Assembly (NCBI GenBank): GCA_022925895.1
Contig: JAKSYS010000139.1
Span: 1 to 64,000, forward strand
Source: Fragilaria crotonensis
Lineage: Eukaryota; Bacillariophyta; Fragilariophyceae; Fragilariales; Fragilariaceae
Direction: 5' to 3'
DNA: 64,000 nt
A program made the position numbers and the translations under genes. The first letter of the stretch is position 1. Each line of letters starts with the position of its first letter. Shown piece after piece: positions 12,039 through 22,896 of this stretch. The notes beneath the pieces were generated by a model. That model saw nothing but the letters and a program-made list of their open reading frames with translations, was not told where the DNA came from and did not search any database.

Positions 12039-13447
12039 CTTGTTACTACTGGTACACTGTACGGTATTTCTGTACTCAGAGGAGCAGTCTGAGATTTGTA
12101 GGTAAAGTTGATGTTTAACTCAATTAGCAATAGAATTTATGGAGCTTCTTTAGAAAAGCTCGATTCGATTTTCTGGGTTACACGACCTCCGTATGACGTA
12201 CGATGCGTTCTGTCATACAGTTGTACGTGGTTACCGTTTTTCGGCCAGTACGGATCAATACAATCGTATTCATAGAAACCGTAGAAGAACAAAGTGGGAA
12301 AGGGGAAGTGATAAAATCTGGTATTCATCTAGCACCTTCTACCGGAGCTCGTAGTAGTACAAGAAGAAAGCGATTAGCGTCAAAATAGGAGTCATAAAGG
12401 AGGAATCTTGATTTTCATTTTTCAACTGGAGCAATATTTCAAGAAGCTGGGCTTTCAGACTTCGTCATGTATTAGAACATAAATCTGCCCTGACATTTGT
12501 TTGAACAGATATAAACCTTCCGCAATGATGTGATTATGACATGGAAAACCCACAACTTCCATCCCAATACACCACACCAATGGTCAATGCTGGTTTGTTT
12601 GCTTTAGCTACTTCACCTTGTTGCTATAATCTGTGATGTACATGCTCCTCCATTCATTGTCCTGCTTTTGGATCCAACAGAGTTAAGTCAAACTGAGAAA
12701 CATTGTAATTGGTGAACACAATGATGACAAGACTCTCAAGAAATGGAACAGGCTGAATGCCATCTTCAACATTTTTGGTGAATGCAGTTCAACTTCTTTG
12801 GGGTTGGCATCTTGTTCATCAAGGCTGAAACAACGTACTGTGAAAAGAGAGACAATGCAGCGGCAGGTGAGAATAGACAATTGGTACAGCTCCTACTAAG
12901 GGTGTTCAGCTATCATATGAAAGAAGTGGTGAAATCTGCTGCTGTCAAGAGGCTGATTTATCTTTGAACATTTTGTTGAAGACATTGAGAAGTTTCTTAT
13001 TTAGCTATTTTCTTTGAAAGCGCTACCCGACAACAAGTTCCCAATGCGTTGCACATTCTATGTGATATGTGGAAGCCAAGGTCAAGGAGCTAGCTAATGG
13101 TTTGTATCTTCTCTTGACAAGCTTCTTTTCTTCAAGCAGGAAGAGGTGACATCCAAGAAACCTCCGTCACAACAAGTTACTGCTGGTTCTTCGTGCCATG
13201 TTGGGAAGGGAAGAAATTTACTTCTGGTGGGTCCTGTGGTTGAAGTGCATTGCCCAATAGCGGTTACGCGAATGTTTCGTGGCTGTCGATTATATTGTAC
13301 CACGTATCCGATTGATGGAGTCCTTGCGGATAATGAAGCTTCACAAATCCTGCTGATTATTCTATAGACGGGGGCGGATTTGCGATAAATGATGCCACAA
13401 ATCCACGTTGGGAACGATGTGCGGATAATTGGTGCCAGAACGCCCTA
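12039..13447. other. Intergenic, no gene seen
   Basis: This follows the right end of the Copia element. Only short open frames without recognisable domains occur. The part near 13.1-13.4 kb may be the decayed 5' half of the transposase remnant that follows. Confidence 0.5.
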
Positions 13448-13885
13448 GTGTGGATGAATGGTCCCTTTGTGGCATCAAAACACGCTGTCACAATCTTCAG
13501 AGAAAATGGACTGAAAGACAAATCCCACGATTTTTGGAAGGGCATTGCAGACAAAGGATATCAAGGAGAGAACGGCAGGATTTGTGTACATGAACTCACA
13601 GATCACAGTGATTCGGAAATTCAAGGTGAGTAAGGCAGTGCTGCAGTGGTCGTCATCATTTGCAGTTCCCGAGACTCACATAACATGATGCAAATGACAC
13701 CAATCGATCATCATCAGACCCGAGCACGAGCCAGGCATGAGACTTTCAATGCTCGGATCAAAAAATTTGCCTGCCTTGATTCAAGATTCCGACATGGAAT
13801 CAGCAAACACAAAATCTGTTTTGAGGCCGTGTGTGTGATTGTTCAATATCAACTTGAAAACGGAGCACCTCTTTTTGACTTGTAA
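13448..13885 (+). pseudogene. Remnant of a DDE_4-type (PIF/Harbinger-like) transposase
   Basis: The first frame (13448-13633) has GPFVASKHAVTIFR and ADKGYQGE, the usual surroundings of the second and third acidic residues in DDE_Tnp_4 transposases. After a stop, a second frame (13646-13885) has RARARHETFNARIKKF and DSRFRHGISKHKICFE, the conserved C-terminal helix of that family. The N-terminal half with the first catalytic Asp is not readable. A stop near 13631 and a change of frame separate the two parts, so this is a dead copy. I saw no terminal inverted repeats. The family call rests on memory of the motif pattern. Confidence 0.65.
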
Positions 13886-14026
13886 TTAAGCAGCCAGCAC
13901 TGTGCAAATGGCTACAAACGCACCATGATCTCCAATAAAATCTGCCATTCGTAATCATGATTGACGAGGAGGTTACTAGCTAGGACTATTACTAACTACT
14001 AGATATTATCCGATACTCTTGCAATT

Positions 14027-15932
14027 CTATTCCTCCTTTGTGACACTAAGTTGTTTGGCATCGACGTCATCCTCCTGGCTTCCCAAAATTGCTGCCGCAC
14101 TTTTGATGGCGCTGTCTTCATGATACCGCTTCAAGTGTCCTCCCTCGTCGTCCTTCAGGGGGTTCAGCGGGTTCCTGAATGTTGGCGTCATGAGCCTTAA
14201 CGAGTTAAGGAAATCATACACAGTGCTACTCTCCTCCCCAGTACTTGCAACACTTGACATTGGCGAGGGAAGTGGAGTACTGCTTGTCCTAGATACCTCG
14301 TCCATGTCAAGAGTTCTTCTTGCAACCTCCGCAGGTGCATTTGTCATGAGAGTGCCACCAAGGTCCTCCTCAACAAAGGTACTTGAGGCACCAGCAGCAC
14401 CGCCACCGCCGCGAGTTACAGTGACATTATTGCGTGTGTCCTTGTCAAGAGGTTTCGTCGCGTTCGTGTTTGCTGTTGTAGGACTACCAGTGGCAGTCGA
14501 TACAATACCGCGGACGACGGAAGCAGAATGAGACCTAATACGAGAACCAGCACTACGACCACCCCCGCTATCAGCAGTCACAGAAACCCCTTTAATTGTT
14601 GTTGTGAAGCAAACGAGTGATATTAGATAAAAAAACATACATTTTTAGCACATTTATTTTGTCGACAAACCTTTCAAATCATCAACCAACTCATCCTCGT
14701 AAGATTTGTCGTCAGTTTTTTCATCGACAGTGCGATCAGCTGCTTCAACCAAACTCAATCTCCACGAAATTCTGCACATCAATGATTTGTAGTTCTCGCC
14801 CCCCAAACTTACATCCTGCATGTATGTCAGAGATACCAATTTGATTTCGCCATCACTCATCCCAGGAGAATAAATCGCATTCGAGAGTGTCATGTATGGA
14901 GGAAACTCAGGACGATGTGCTTTGTCACACGCTTCGGACTTTTTGATCGCACACGAGAGACATCACGACTCTCTTGAATTCTGTCACAAAACTTGTCTCG
15001 ACTTGCTCCTGCTCGCTGACCAGTTTATGGTCTGCGGTGAATGAAGCAGGCTGCCCTGGAACCTTGAGAGAAAACGTGCTGGCTATCAGGAGCAAAGAAC
15101 GCTTGGTAGAAGCCAGCCTTGACATCACGTACGTCGACATTCATTTCAATCGAGAACCCATTGCAGTTTCATCATGTTTTTTGGCAAAGAAGTGAAAGAC
15201 CTGCAATTCCCGATTCCTTTCGGGTGATTCGCATCAACTTCGATCTCCACTTGTAGTATTCGTAAGCGTTAGTTGCAAAAATGTTATGAGGATGAGGGAG
15301 CGAGGAAGCAAACACTGCCGAGAAAAGAAAGTACATACCATACTCATCTGCAGCCAGAATGCGTTGGATGTAGGTCACATTCTTGTTCATGCTGCTTGAC
15401 GCAATTGAAGTTGTCAACATGACTGCGGTTGATAGGTGGAAGCAAACTGCTGGTGGGTTGACGGTGGGGATGCAAACTGAATCCTCCTTGAAGCGGCTGG
15501 TGGTAGTTCTTGTGACTCCTCCTCTTCGTCTTCGTCTTTATTATCTTTGTTTGCAGAATGAAGGGGGCGCAGTGGTGGAGTTGTCGGTGATGCTGGGTAC
15601 CGGTCAGGAAGGAGGTTACAAAGAAGTTGCTTATATTCTTTGCTCTTGAACTGCTTCCACCTGTTCACTTTGTTTTGTATCCTTTTCCGTTCCTTTGAGT
15701 TCTTCTCACCGTATAGAAAAGGCTTCAGATCACAAATGCGCCTCAATGAGATGCTGTGTATTCCACCGCTGTTTTCTATATCCTGTAACAACTGTGCTTC
15801 AAGATTGAATTCAAACGATGAGCGTTTGTTTGAAGGAGGCCGGTATTCTTGTGGATTCGGAGATGAATTGAGGGAAGCTGGGGAGGAGTTGTCTTCTTCT
15901 GCAGAATCAAGAATTGGCATGGATCTTGTCAA
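14027..15932 (-). pseudogene. Multi-exon gene of unknown family, frame broken
   Basis: I do not recognise the family. Exon 1 (about 15932-15414) has an acidic/Ser-rich start and then a basic segment around NSKERKRIQNKVNRWKQF. After it the reading frame can be followed through an intron ending at a CTAAC...ACAAG acceptor (about 15261-15350), a segment with NVDVRDVKAGFYQAFF, one with FTADHKL, and one with EFPPYMTLSNAIYSPG. A clean 81 bp intron (14590-14670) then joins DDLK to GVSVTADSGG in frame. The last exon is Ser/Thr/Gly-rich. At least three one-base shifts are needed to follow the frame, near 15148-15151, 15061-15080 and in the five-T run 14940-14944. Exon 1 also needs a shift or an unseen intron near 15415. 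It is either a recent pseudogene or a gene hit by consensus errors. Confidence 0.5.
14590..14670 (-). other. Predicted 81 bp intron
   Basis: On the minus strand, donor GTTTGT and acceptor ATTAAAG. Removal keeps the reading frame between the two open segments of the unknown gene at 14027-15932. Confidence 0.6.
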
Positions 15933-16267
15933 AGATTATGGGTGATTTTGTGCATCGTTGTTTCGATTGATTTTTTTGCAGATCACGAGAAGGTTCGAAG
16001 CGGCGCGCAGATGGAACTGGATTGCCCAATCAGCATCCTGTATTCTTGAGTGTGACTGAGCTTGCACGTATTTATAGTCGGAAGTCGGAACTCGGAACAT
16101 TTCAAGTACTCCACTGATACTCAGTTTGGATACCAGTACATGTACAATCATTATGATAGATACTCTGAAGTACTGGAGTCGTAGCGTATGCTTTAGTATA
16201 TTTTAGCGTGTTACTGGTTTTCTACAGTTCATTATTAGGAGTACAGCATCGTAACATCGTAACGCTC

Positions 16268-16488
16268 AACTGGGAGACAACTCAAAGAACCATTCAAACC
16301 TTTCTTCGGCTTCTTCATCCTTGTCATTTCTGAACGTATGAAGGTGATTGATGCAAGACTCAGCATTACTATGAATTCCTACAAATATGAGATTTGATTT
16401 CTGCAAATGGATCTGAGTTGAATAGCAGGTGGCAACGTTCACAAGATGCGTGACAAATCGAAAGTGTGATTCAGGTCATTCTCAGTCG
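16268..16488 (-). pseudogene. Orphan 3' exon-like open segment
   Basis: About 73 codons are open on the minus strand without a start codon. They end with an acidic/aromatic tail (DEEAEERFEWFFELSPS) and a stop. The sequence reads like the last exon of a gene, but no upstream exon is visible. It could be a fragment or chance. Confidence 0.25.
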
Positions 16489-16728
16489 ATAAATCTCTCC
16501 AAACTAGACAATAGTTTCAGGTTTAAGTTTATCATGACGGGGCAGGGGTTCTTTACTGCACTCTAGTGCAGCAGAAGAAAGTCAGTTCAATTGTCTTGCA
16601 AGCCTTATGAACCGTTACAATTTTCATTCTCAGGTCTCCAGTCACTCAGATTCACCCGGTTGGGATTTTGATGTCTAGAATGCTTTCCTGTAGTAGCTAC
16701 TACTCTTGCCAGAAGCACTCTAGTATTT

Positions 16729-17324
16729 CTAGTTATTATTGTTGCTAGTACTAAGAGTTCTTATTGCATCTAGGGCGGCGCTCAGCCTCGATTGGTTTGG
16801 TATTGGAAGATCAGCTTCCTCAAACGAACTTGATGGATGCTTTCTAAACACGTCAAGTGGGAACTCCATGTATTCAACTCTCGTTTCACGAAGCAACTGA
16901 GGGGCCATTTTCTCGTGCCTTTTCTCGGCAACGTCATGCTTGAGGAGGCTTTCTGCCGGCGAGCCATGCCACCGTGGCTCGCCTCGTTGATTATGCGTTG
17001 CGGGCGGAAAGAGCAGCCTATCGTGCTCAAATGCAGCATTCTCACTGACAGCTCGTGACCCCTTCTGAATACCCTGCTGCCTTGCTGAACGAAGCCGTGA
17101 AGGGAACTTTTTGAAATGAAACCTGCAAACTCCGGTCGTGACGAGCAGATGTTGTCCCAAATGTCCTTTGGTTTCATTCCGCTTTCTGGTATCATCCCAG
17201 TGGCCAATAATTGCCGAAGAAGCTTCTGCGCGTCACTGTCTCTCCAGCGATGAGGCTCTGGAGCAATGGGGTCGCCCTCATGTTGTTCCCTCCCATTCTG
17301 CTGCACTCCTTGGCTCTTCGCCAT
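16729..17324 (-). pseudogene. Gene of unknown, probably diatom-specific repeat family, one frameshift
   Basis: The gene starts at 17324 (MAKSQGVQQNG). It has two related blocks. Block 1 runs from HRWRDSDAQKLLRQ to MKPKDIWDN...SRPEF. Block 2 runs from EPRWHGSPAESLLKHDV to MAPQLLRETRVEYMEFPLDVFRKH. The shared pattern is RW-x-x-S-x-A-x-LL followed by a short helix, M(K/A)P, a Trp/Leu helix and (R)PE(Y)-type ending. Block 1 and the linker are in one frame and block 2 in another. The switch is near 17107-17125, where a single base seems to be missing between SRPEFAGF and FKKFPSRLRSARQQG. I believe such blocks recur in other diatom hypothetical proteins, but I have no function for them. Confidence 0.55.
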
Positions 17325-19603
17325 GATCGACGAAATTCTAGTTGTGTGTGGTTGTGTTGCGTGTCGAGTGTACGAAAGTCGTGGATTTCTGTTTAATTAT
17401 GTACCAGTACTAGGTACGGTAAATCCACGGTGCACCACGTTGAAAGGGCGGCGTTCCCGTGTTCCGAGGTCGAGTTCGCCTCAACGAAACTAAAATTCAA
17501 GTGCTTGCAACGGAGTAAGAAAAAAGGAGAAAAAGGGAGAAAATAGGAGAAGGTGATGAGAAGAAAGGAGAAGAAAGGAGAAATTAGGAGAAAAGTGAAG
17601 AAGCTGAAATTTGCTGAAGTGGAACAAAGAAAAAAGGAGAAAGAAATCTGCGGAGTTTCTTCTCAATTAATATAGAGTAAAAACCGTCATCTGAGAGAAA
17701 GAAGATTGTCCATTGTACCGCAGTTTCAACAAATGCTGTCCAGCCATTAGCAAATCTATCGACCCAGTCCAGGAAATCTTATCCACGTACCAGTCCTGTA
17801 GAGGAAATACTAAGATAGAAGATGAAATTCCGGAACCTCCTGGTACAAGTACAATACAAGTACGCCTTGGCTTTCAACTTTCAACTGGAGTCTGCATCTG
17901 CACGCAAACCTGACACTGTACACATTTGGTGCCTGGTACCCGGTACTGTGAAAAACTCGGTACAGTACCACTGTTAAAGGTGGTACTCTGTACGCTCTCC
18001 AGTTTGGAGGTTGGACTTTGGACTTTGGACTACCAGTACTCTAGTAGTAGTAGTCGTATGTATGATACATGCTCCAGGTACATCGTACTATGATACAAGT
18101 ACTTGTACCCTGTATGTCATACCCTGTAATAATGCCGGTGCTCAAATGCTGACAGTACCGGTAGAACATGAACTCTATTGTACCACTCACATGCCTACTA
18201 TGATGTGCATACTCTACCGGTAGTAGCTAGCTACTAGAAGTAGTAGAGAGTACTGAGTACTGATTTGCATCTATCTTAGTAGGGGAATGCCCTATCGTAC
18301 GACCTCCACCTGGTACCGGTAGTCAACTTGTAGAGAGCACCGTTTGCCGAAAATGGCTCGTGGATAGCATTTGGTGGGATTGGTGATTTCCCTTCCATAC
18401 AGTGTACAGTGTACAGTGTATCTTACAGTGTACGTGTTCCTCAATACGACAGTATCATATATCATACAGTACCTGGCATCGGTTGATGGGGATGTCCAGC
18501 CGCAGGTCCTAAGTATAAAATACTGTTTCTAGCTACCAGGTAGTAGTAGAAGGATATATACTATATACCGGTACATTATACATAGGCAAGCTGCTACTGG
18601 TAGTAGGTCTACTCGGAGAGCTCGGGGTACAAGTACGCATGCATAAGTACCAGGTACAGTGGTCGTACACGGTACGAGTACTCGATGTTCAATGTGCAAC
18701 TGAAGAATATGAAATGTGAAGTCCAGGTACTAGTACCAGGTACCAGGTATAGTACTGTAGGACTGTTGTCCCCTTGTCGAGCCCATCAAGTATCATAATA
18801 TCATAATGCACCAGGCGGCAGGCGGCCGGTGCTACCCTACTGTAGCAAAACTGGGAGTCCGAGTACAGTGCAGAACCGATGACTTACATAGCACGGGTAC
18901 TGAGTACTGAAGTACAAGAGTACTATTACTTACCACGATTCAGTCATTCGTTCGCAGCTCCCACAACGCCCATGACTGATATCCGTCCTCGACAAACACG
19001 GTCACCAAGTCCGCCAATGGAACCAATTTGTGAGTAGTAATGAAGGACGGAGCACGGAGGCGCACGGAGCATCTCTCAATTCATGTGTGAGGCTGTGCTG
19101 TTGCCTATAGTCGACTCCGAGTATACGAGCAAAAGTGGACTGTACCGTGAACCTTGAACTGTCACAAAGTTGAGGATATCCAGGATTCCAACATCCGCAA
19201 ACACGCACGCATCGTGTTTTCTGTCACTGCGAGCTCGCCCTCGCCAAGATGTTACTGAGTTGTTCCATTCCCGAGCACGCTATATGATCAATGAGCTTAG
19301 CTACCATGGTACGCTGTACCGAGCACCTACCACTAATTGAACCAATGGTATGCTTTGTTATCACAATGTTGCAATAGTAGAGAGTTGTAAGTAGTACAGA
19401 TTGCCTAATTGACAGATACTGAGGCCTCATTCCTTATGCTCAGATATCTGATTCACGTTGAGACTGCTAGTCATATGCCTGTACAAAGCTCTGTAGTAGG
19501 GAGTTACCAATTCATATTCGCTTTGATTCTGACTCAACACATCGGTCGGTATAACTTGCACATGCCACTGCATTACACGAAATAGTACCAACCACGTCGA
19601 ACG
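17325..19603. other. Intergenic, GTAC-rich
   Basis: No gene is seen. From about 17.7 kb on, the sequence is packed with GTAC, TAGTAC and ACCGGTA words; four GTAC lie within 18726-18755. Confidence 0.6.
17512..17648 (+). repeat. Purine-rich AAAAGGAGAAA tract
   Basis: Imperfect tandem words of the type AGGAGAAA follow each other for about 135 bp on the plus strand, with one mixed stretch near 17600-17620. Confidence 0.75.
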
Positions 19604-20467
19604 CTAAACCCAAAACACATTGACAGTCAGGTGGTGAGATAGCATGTTCAGAGCAGTGGCTCCAGTCAAAAGTATCGCAGTCGAAGCTCCTAGGCGGACC
19701 AGCATATCATCACCAGGGACAGAGTTCATGTTGGGCGACATTGCACCCTTGACAAGATCGCCAGCTGCTTGACCGACGCCACTAGCCAGTGACCCTATTT
19801 TGGATCGGTCCATGCCGTCCAGAGAATACGAAATTTCGCGATAGGGAGTGCCGAGCTCGTATGCTACCGATGCGTCCTCCGTAAGTACGTATCCGAGGGG
19901 AATCGTCAGTTGAACTTGTGTCACACTCGTTGTCTCGATCCTCGTCCCTTCTGCAACACCTGGAATGCCATAAACTCTCCCTGACAAACCGCCAGTTATT
20001 TGAAATTCGTATTCGTCCAGAAGAGGAAGGGCTCCGGGAGAATCGCATCCCGATACGCTTGATCCGGGATCATTCGTCACCTGAAGCTTGTACTTTTCTT
20101 GAAGCGTATCCACCGGATATCCACTGAGCTCGATAACTTCCCGAGACATTGTGCGCCATAAGGCATAGACAGTGGGTTCGTCGGATCCCTCTCGAGGGAT
20201 CGAGATAATGTATTTAAGAATGTTATCGCGCAATGCCCATGCTTGAAAGTCTGTCCAAGGAAGCGAGAATGTGTCCTTCTCGCTTTGTTGGCTTCTGTCG
20301 TTGGTTGCGACAGAATCATTGTCTGTACTGGATCGAAGAGAAAGGTAAACAACATCGCTCTTACGCGAAAGCATGCATGCTGGGTGTGGGGCGAACCCAA
20401 GTGTTCGACTGGGTAATGCGAGGGCACAGACAAAAACGGCAACTATAGCCCTTGTCGCCGATCCCAT
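19604..20467 (-). CDS. Plastid-targeted protein of unknown function
   Basis: An intact single-exon gene of 287 aa. Residues 1-24 form a signal peptide, followed by FAPHP at residues 25-29. This matches the F-containing cleavage motif of diatom bipartite plastid presequences. The mature part has a conserved-looking segment, DFQAWALRDNILKY, and a beta-rich middle. One membrane helix lies near the C-terminus (about residues 258-276). The start at 20467 is supported because it gives the signal peptide directly. I do not recognise the domain. A stroma- or thylakoid-facing membrane protein of the plastid is the best inference. Confidence 0.75.
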   Translation of the reverse strand: MGSATRAIVAVFVCALALPSRTLGFAPHPACMLSRKSDVVYLSLRSSTDNDSVATNDRSQQSEKDTFSLPWTDFQAWALRDNILKYIISIPREGSDEPTVYALWRTMSREVIELSGYPVDTLQEKYKLQVTNDPGSSVSGCDSPGALPLLDEYEFQITGGLSGRVYGIPGVAEGTRIETTSVTQVQLTIPLGYVLTEDASVAYELGTPYREISYSLDGMDRSKIGSLASGVGQAAGDLVKGAMSPNMNSVPGDDMLVRLGASTAILLTGATALNMLSHHLTVNVFWV

Positions 20468-20999
20468 GTTCCGCTTTATTACGCGACGAAGGAGAAGGAG
20501 TCAAGGTGTGAATTTTCGGCGTAAGCGGCACAATCTTGCAGATTGTGAAGTGCGGAGAGTGAACACGCTCTAGACTACCGGTAGTATTAGCAGGAAGCTT
20601 GATTGATGATGAGGACTTCGAGTATGGCGAATGGCCATTTGAATATGCCGAACTGCGATATTCGCAGAGATGTGACATGAGCACACGCATGACACACGGT
20701 ATGAAAGGATGACGCTTGACTCCACAAGAGTATGACATACGGGCGTAGTTCCCTTGCACTGTAAAGACATACTACAGTACTAGTACCTGGTATGCATATA
20801 ACGACCAGGAGTACAGTATGCATACAACAAGTTAGTTACCTCGAATACGACTCCGATTAACTGGCAACTGGCACTACCGGTAGATCACTTGTAGAAAATT
20901 TAGCTCCACGCGGAAACGGATGTAGTAGGGAATTTTGAATTGTACAGTAGTACTCGGACCTCGGACTGCTTCCCAGCTCTTCAACGCAGATTGGCACCA
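20468..20999. other. Intergenic, no gene seen
   Basis: Upstream region of the plastid-targeted gene. It contains scattered GTAC and ACCGGTA words and no supported open frame. Confidence 0.5.
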
Positions 21000-21914
21000 G
21001 GAGGTTCCGGAATTTCGGCTCTTTTACCTTTAAGTGTATAGTGGCGACGTATACAGTACTAATTCTACAACTTCGTTCATCACGCCGGACAAATATTCCA
21101 CGTTCCATCACCCCTTCAAATGTCCGGATCATTAGGTACATTAATTGCATGACGTGACAAATTTTGAGCTTTAAGTAAAGAACTTGAGCTTAGACTTTGT
21201 GACAATGGAATCGACGTCTTATGAAATCCTACTTAAGGATATAAGACATTTGAAGTGTCGGCAGCCATTGTCTCAAGAGCCGCTGGCTCAAGAGCCAACG
21301 GCTGAACAACAGCCCCCGACGAAGTCAAACTCAAGAACACACTTTTTTGTGTGTCATAGAGCTTGTCATTCGCTTAATGTATTCTCTTCATACTTGAATA
21401 TTGTTTCGCCGATGCTTACAGAAAATGCTATATAGCAACCATAGATGACCTGTCATTTCTTTCGTTCCCCGTTTGGCGAGTTCTCATTTAAGGAAAACAC
21501 GTTCCTCGACTAGTTCGACGAAGTAAACTGGCTCTGGAGCCAGTGGCTCAAGAGCCAATGACTCAAGAGCCAATGACTCAAGAGCCTCTGGCTCAAGAGC
21601 CAATGACTCAAGAGCCAATGACTCAAGAGCCTCTGGCTCAAGAGCCAATGGCTCAAGAGCCAACGTCTTTTCCAAATATCCCTACATAGTACTAGGGTTC
21701 ATCCAAGACATTGAATCGATGTCGTACTTGTCATAACAAACGATGTTAACAAAGTTCCAAAACTTAAGCACGGTTTTTATTATTGTGGTTCAACAGAAGA
21801 CATTCTATCATTTTGAAACGTGGAATTATTTAGGTGTTCGTCGAACATATTTCTGGTAGATAATCTGCGTGAAAGGTATGAGACACATAAAAGAGCCGAA
21901 GTTACGGAACCTCC
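21000..21914. mobile_element. Candidate non-autonomous element with terminal inverted repeats
   Basis: The 27-mers at 21000-21026 and 21888-21914 are inverted copies with 25 of 27 matches (core TTCGGCTCTTTTA). Weaker inverted similarity goes on inward, for example around ATTCCACGTT near 21097 and its partner near 21822. The interior has no transposase. It contains a 15 bp minisatellite and a short frame at 21184-21435. No clear target duplication was found next to the repeats, so the true ends may lie a few bases away. Confidence 0.55.
21530..21664. repeat. 15 bp minisatellite, CTCAAGAGCC type
   Basis: About eight to nine units of the kind CTCAAGAGCCAATGA stand in tandem, with variants. On the minus strand they read as repeated L-A-L-E-S/P pentapeptides (frame 21484-21675). 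Two or three more units of the same kind lie at 21270-21304. Many units contain GGCTC-AA-GAGCC, a short hairpin. Confidence 0.85.
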
Positions 21915-22385
21915 AGCCCTCCCATTAACCTTCCAAATTTGAATGCACATAACAAATCATATAGAACTAGAATTCATTGAACTAATTCCAACAGGATTGG
22001 TCCTACTGCAACAAATCCCTGTGGGATATTAAAGGTGTTTGTTTGTCTGGTGTCATTGCCCACCCCTAGCATTTTGAATTGCTAGCTGAGCAATCATGAG
22101 CATGTATCCAGTGGACGTACTAAGCCATTCGTCAGCAATGACACGGTCTTGTAGGAGGCTTTGGATGAAGTATCATGATATTGAGTGCAACGTGTTTTTG
22201 TGTACTTTCCTGCACTTTTTGTGCTCCTTCCATAAGTTGTTGTACAACCTCCCTGATTGAAACTCCGTCGTCTGCTCCATCTGCCTCCCTCCAAGCTGCT
22301 TCATTATTGTTATAGTCATCTTGATTGTGTAACAGAGTACCATCCAGTACGTGTTAACAATCGAAGTGTTGACTTTTTGATTGAC

Positions 22386-22896
22386 TGGGACGTCAAAATT
22401 TGACAGCAAGAAGAAAGAAGTCCGACGCCAGATCTCTGTTTTAGACTTCGACGATATTGTTGGATACGGACATCGACTTGGATTTTGACCATCCATTTCT
22501 TCGGCTGCTTTGTTGTGCTGTGATAGGGTACCATCCAGTGCGTATCCACTGTTGCAGCAAGATTTGTGATAGTGAAGTTCATTTCCATAACGTGTTGACA
22601 ACTATCGAACGAGTGAACGGCAATTGTGACGTCAACTTTGGATTGCAAGTCTGACTTCAATTTGGTGCCCTCCGTCGGTTTCTTGTTTCTACTACACTTG
22701 AAGGGGGAAACAACACGACGACAACGACATTGACTTTTGATTCTTGGCTGGGACATCATATTCGATAGCGAGAAGGAAGGAGTCCGAAGCCAGATCTCTG
22801 TTTTAGACTTCGAAGATATTGTTGGATACGGACGTAGACTCGGATTTTGACCGTCCATTTCTTCTGCTACTACCTATTGTGTTTCAGGGTACCATC
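22386..22896. repeat. Direct repeats of about 140 bp
   Basis: 22386-22535 and about 22750-22896 share long stretches, such as CCAGATCTCTGTTTTAGACT and GATATTGTTGGATACGGAC, at an offset of about 363 bp. A shorter related part (GTACCATCCAGT) also occurs near 22338. On the minus strand both copies encode the same PYPTISSKSKTEIW peptide in open frames. Confidence 0.75.

Noticed and set aside
21484-21675. 63-codon LALES repeat frame
   Set aside because: It is explained by the 15 bp minisatellite, with no start context or neighbours.
22316-22858. 180-codon open frame on the minus strand
   Set aside because: It runs through direct repeats with basic, Ser-rich sequence and no domain. I treat it as repeat or gene remnant, not a gene.
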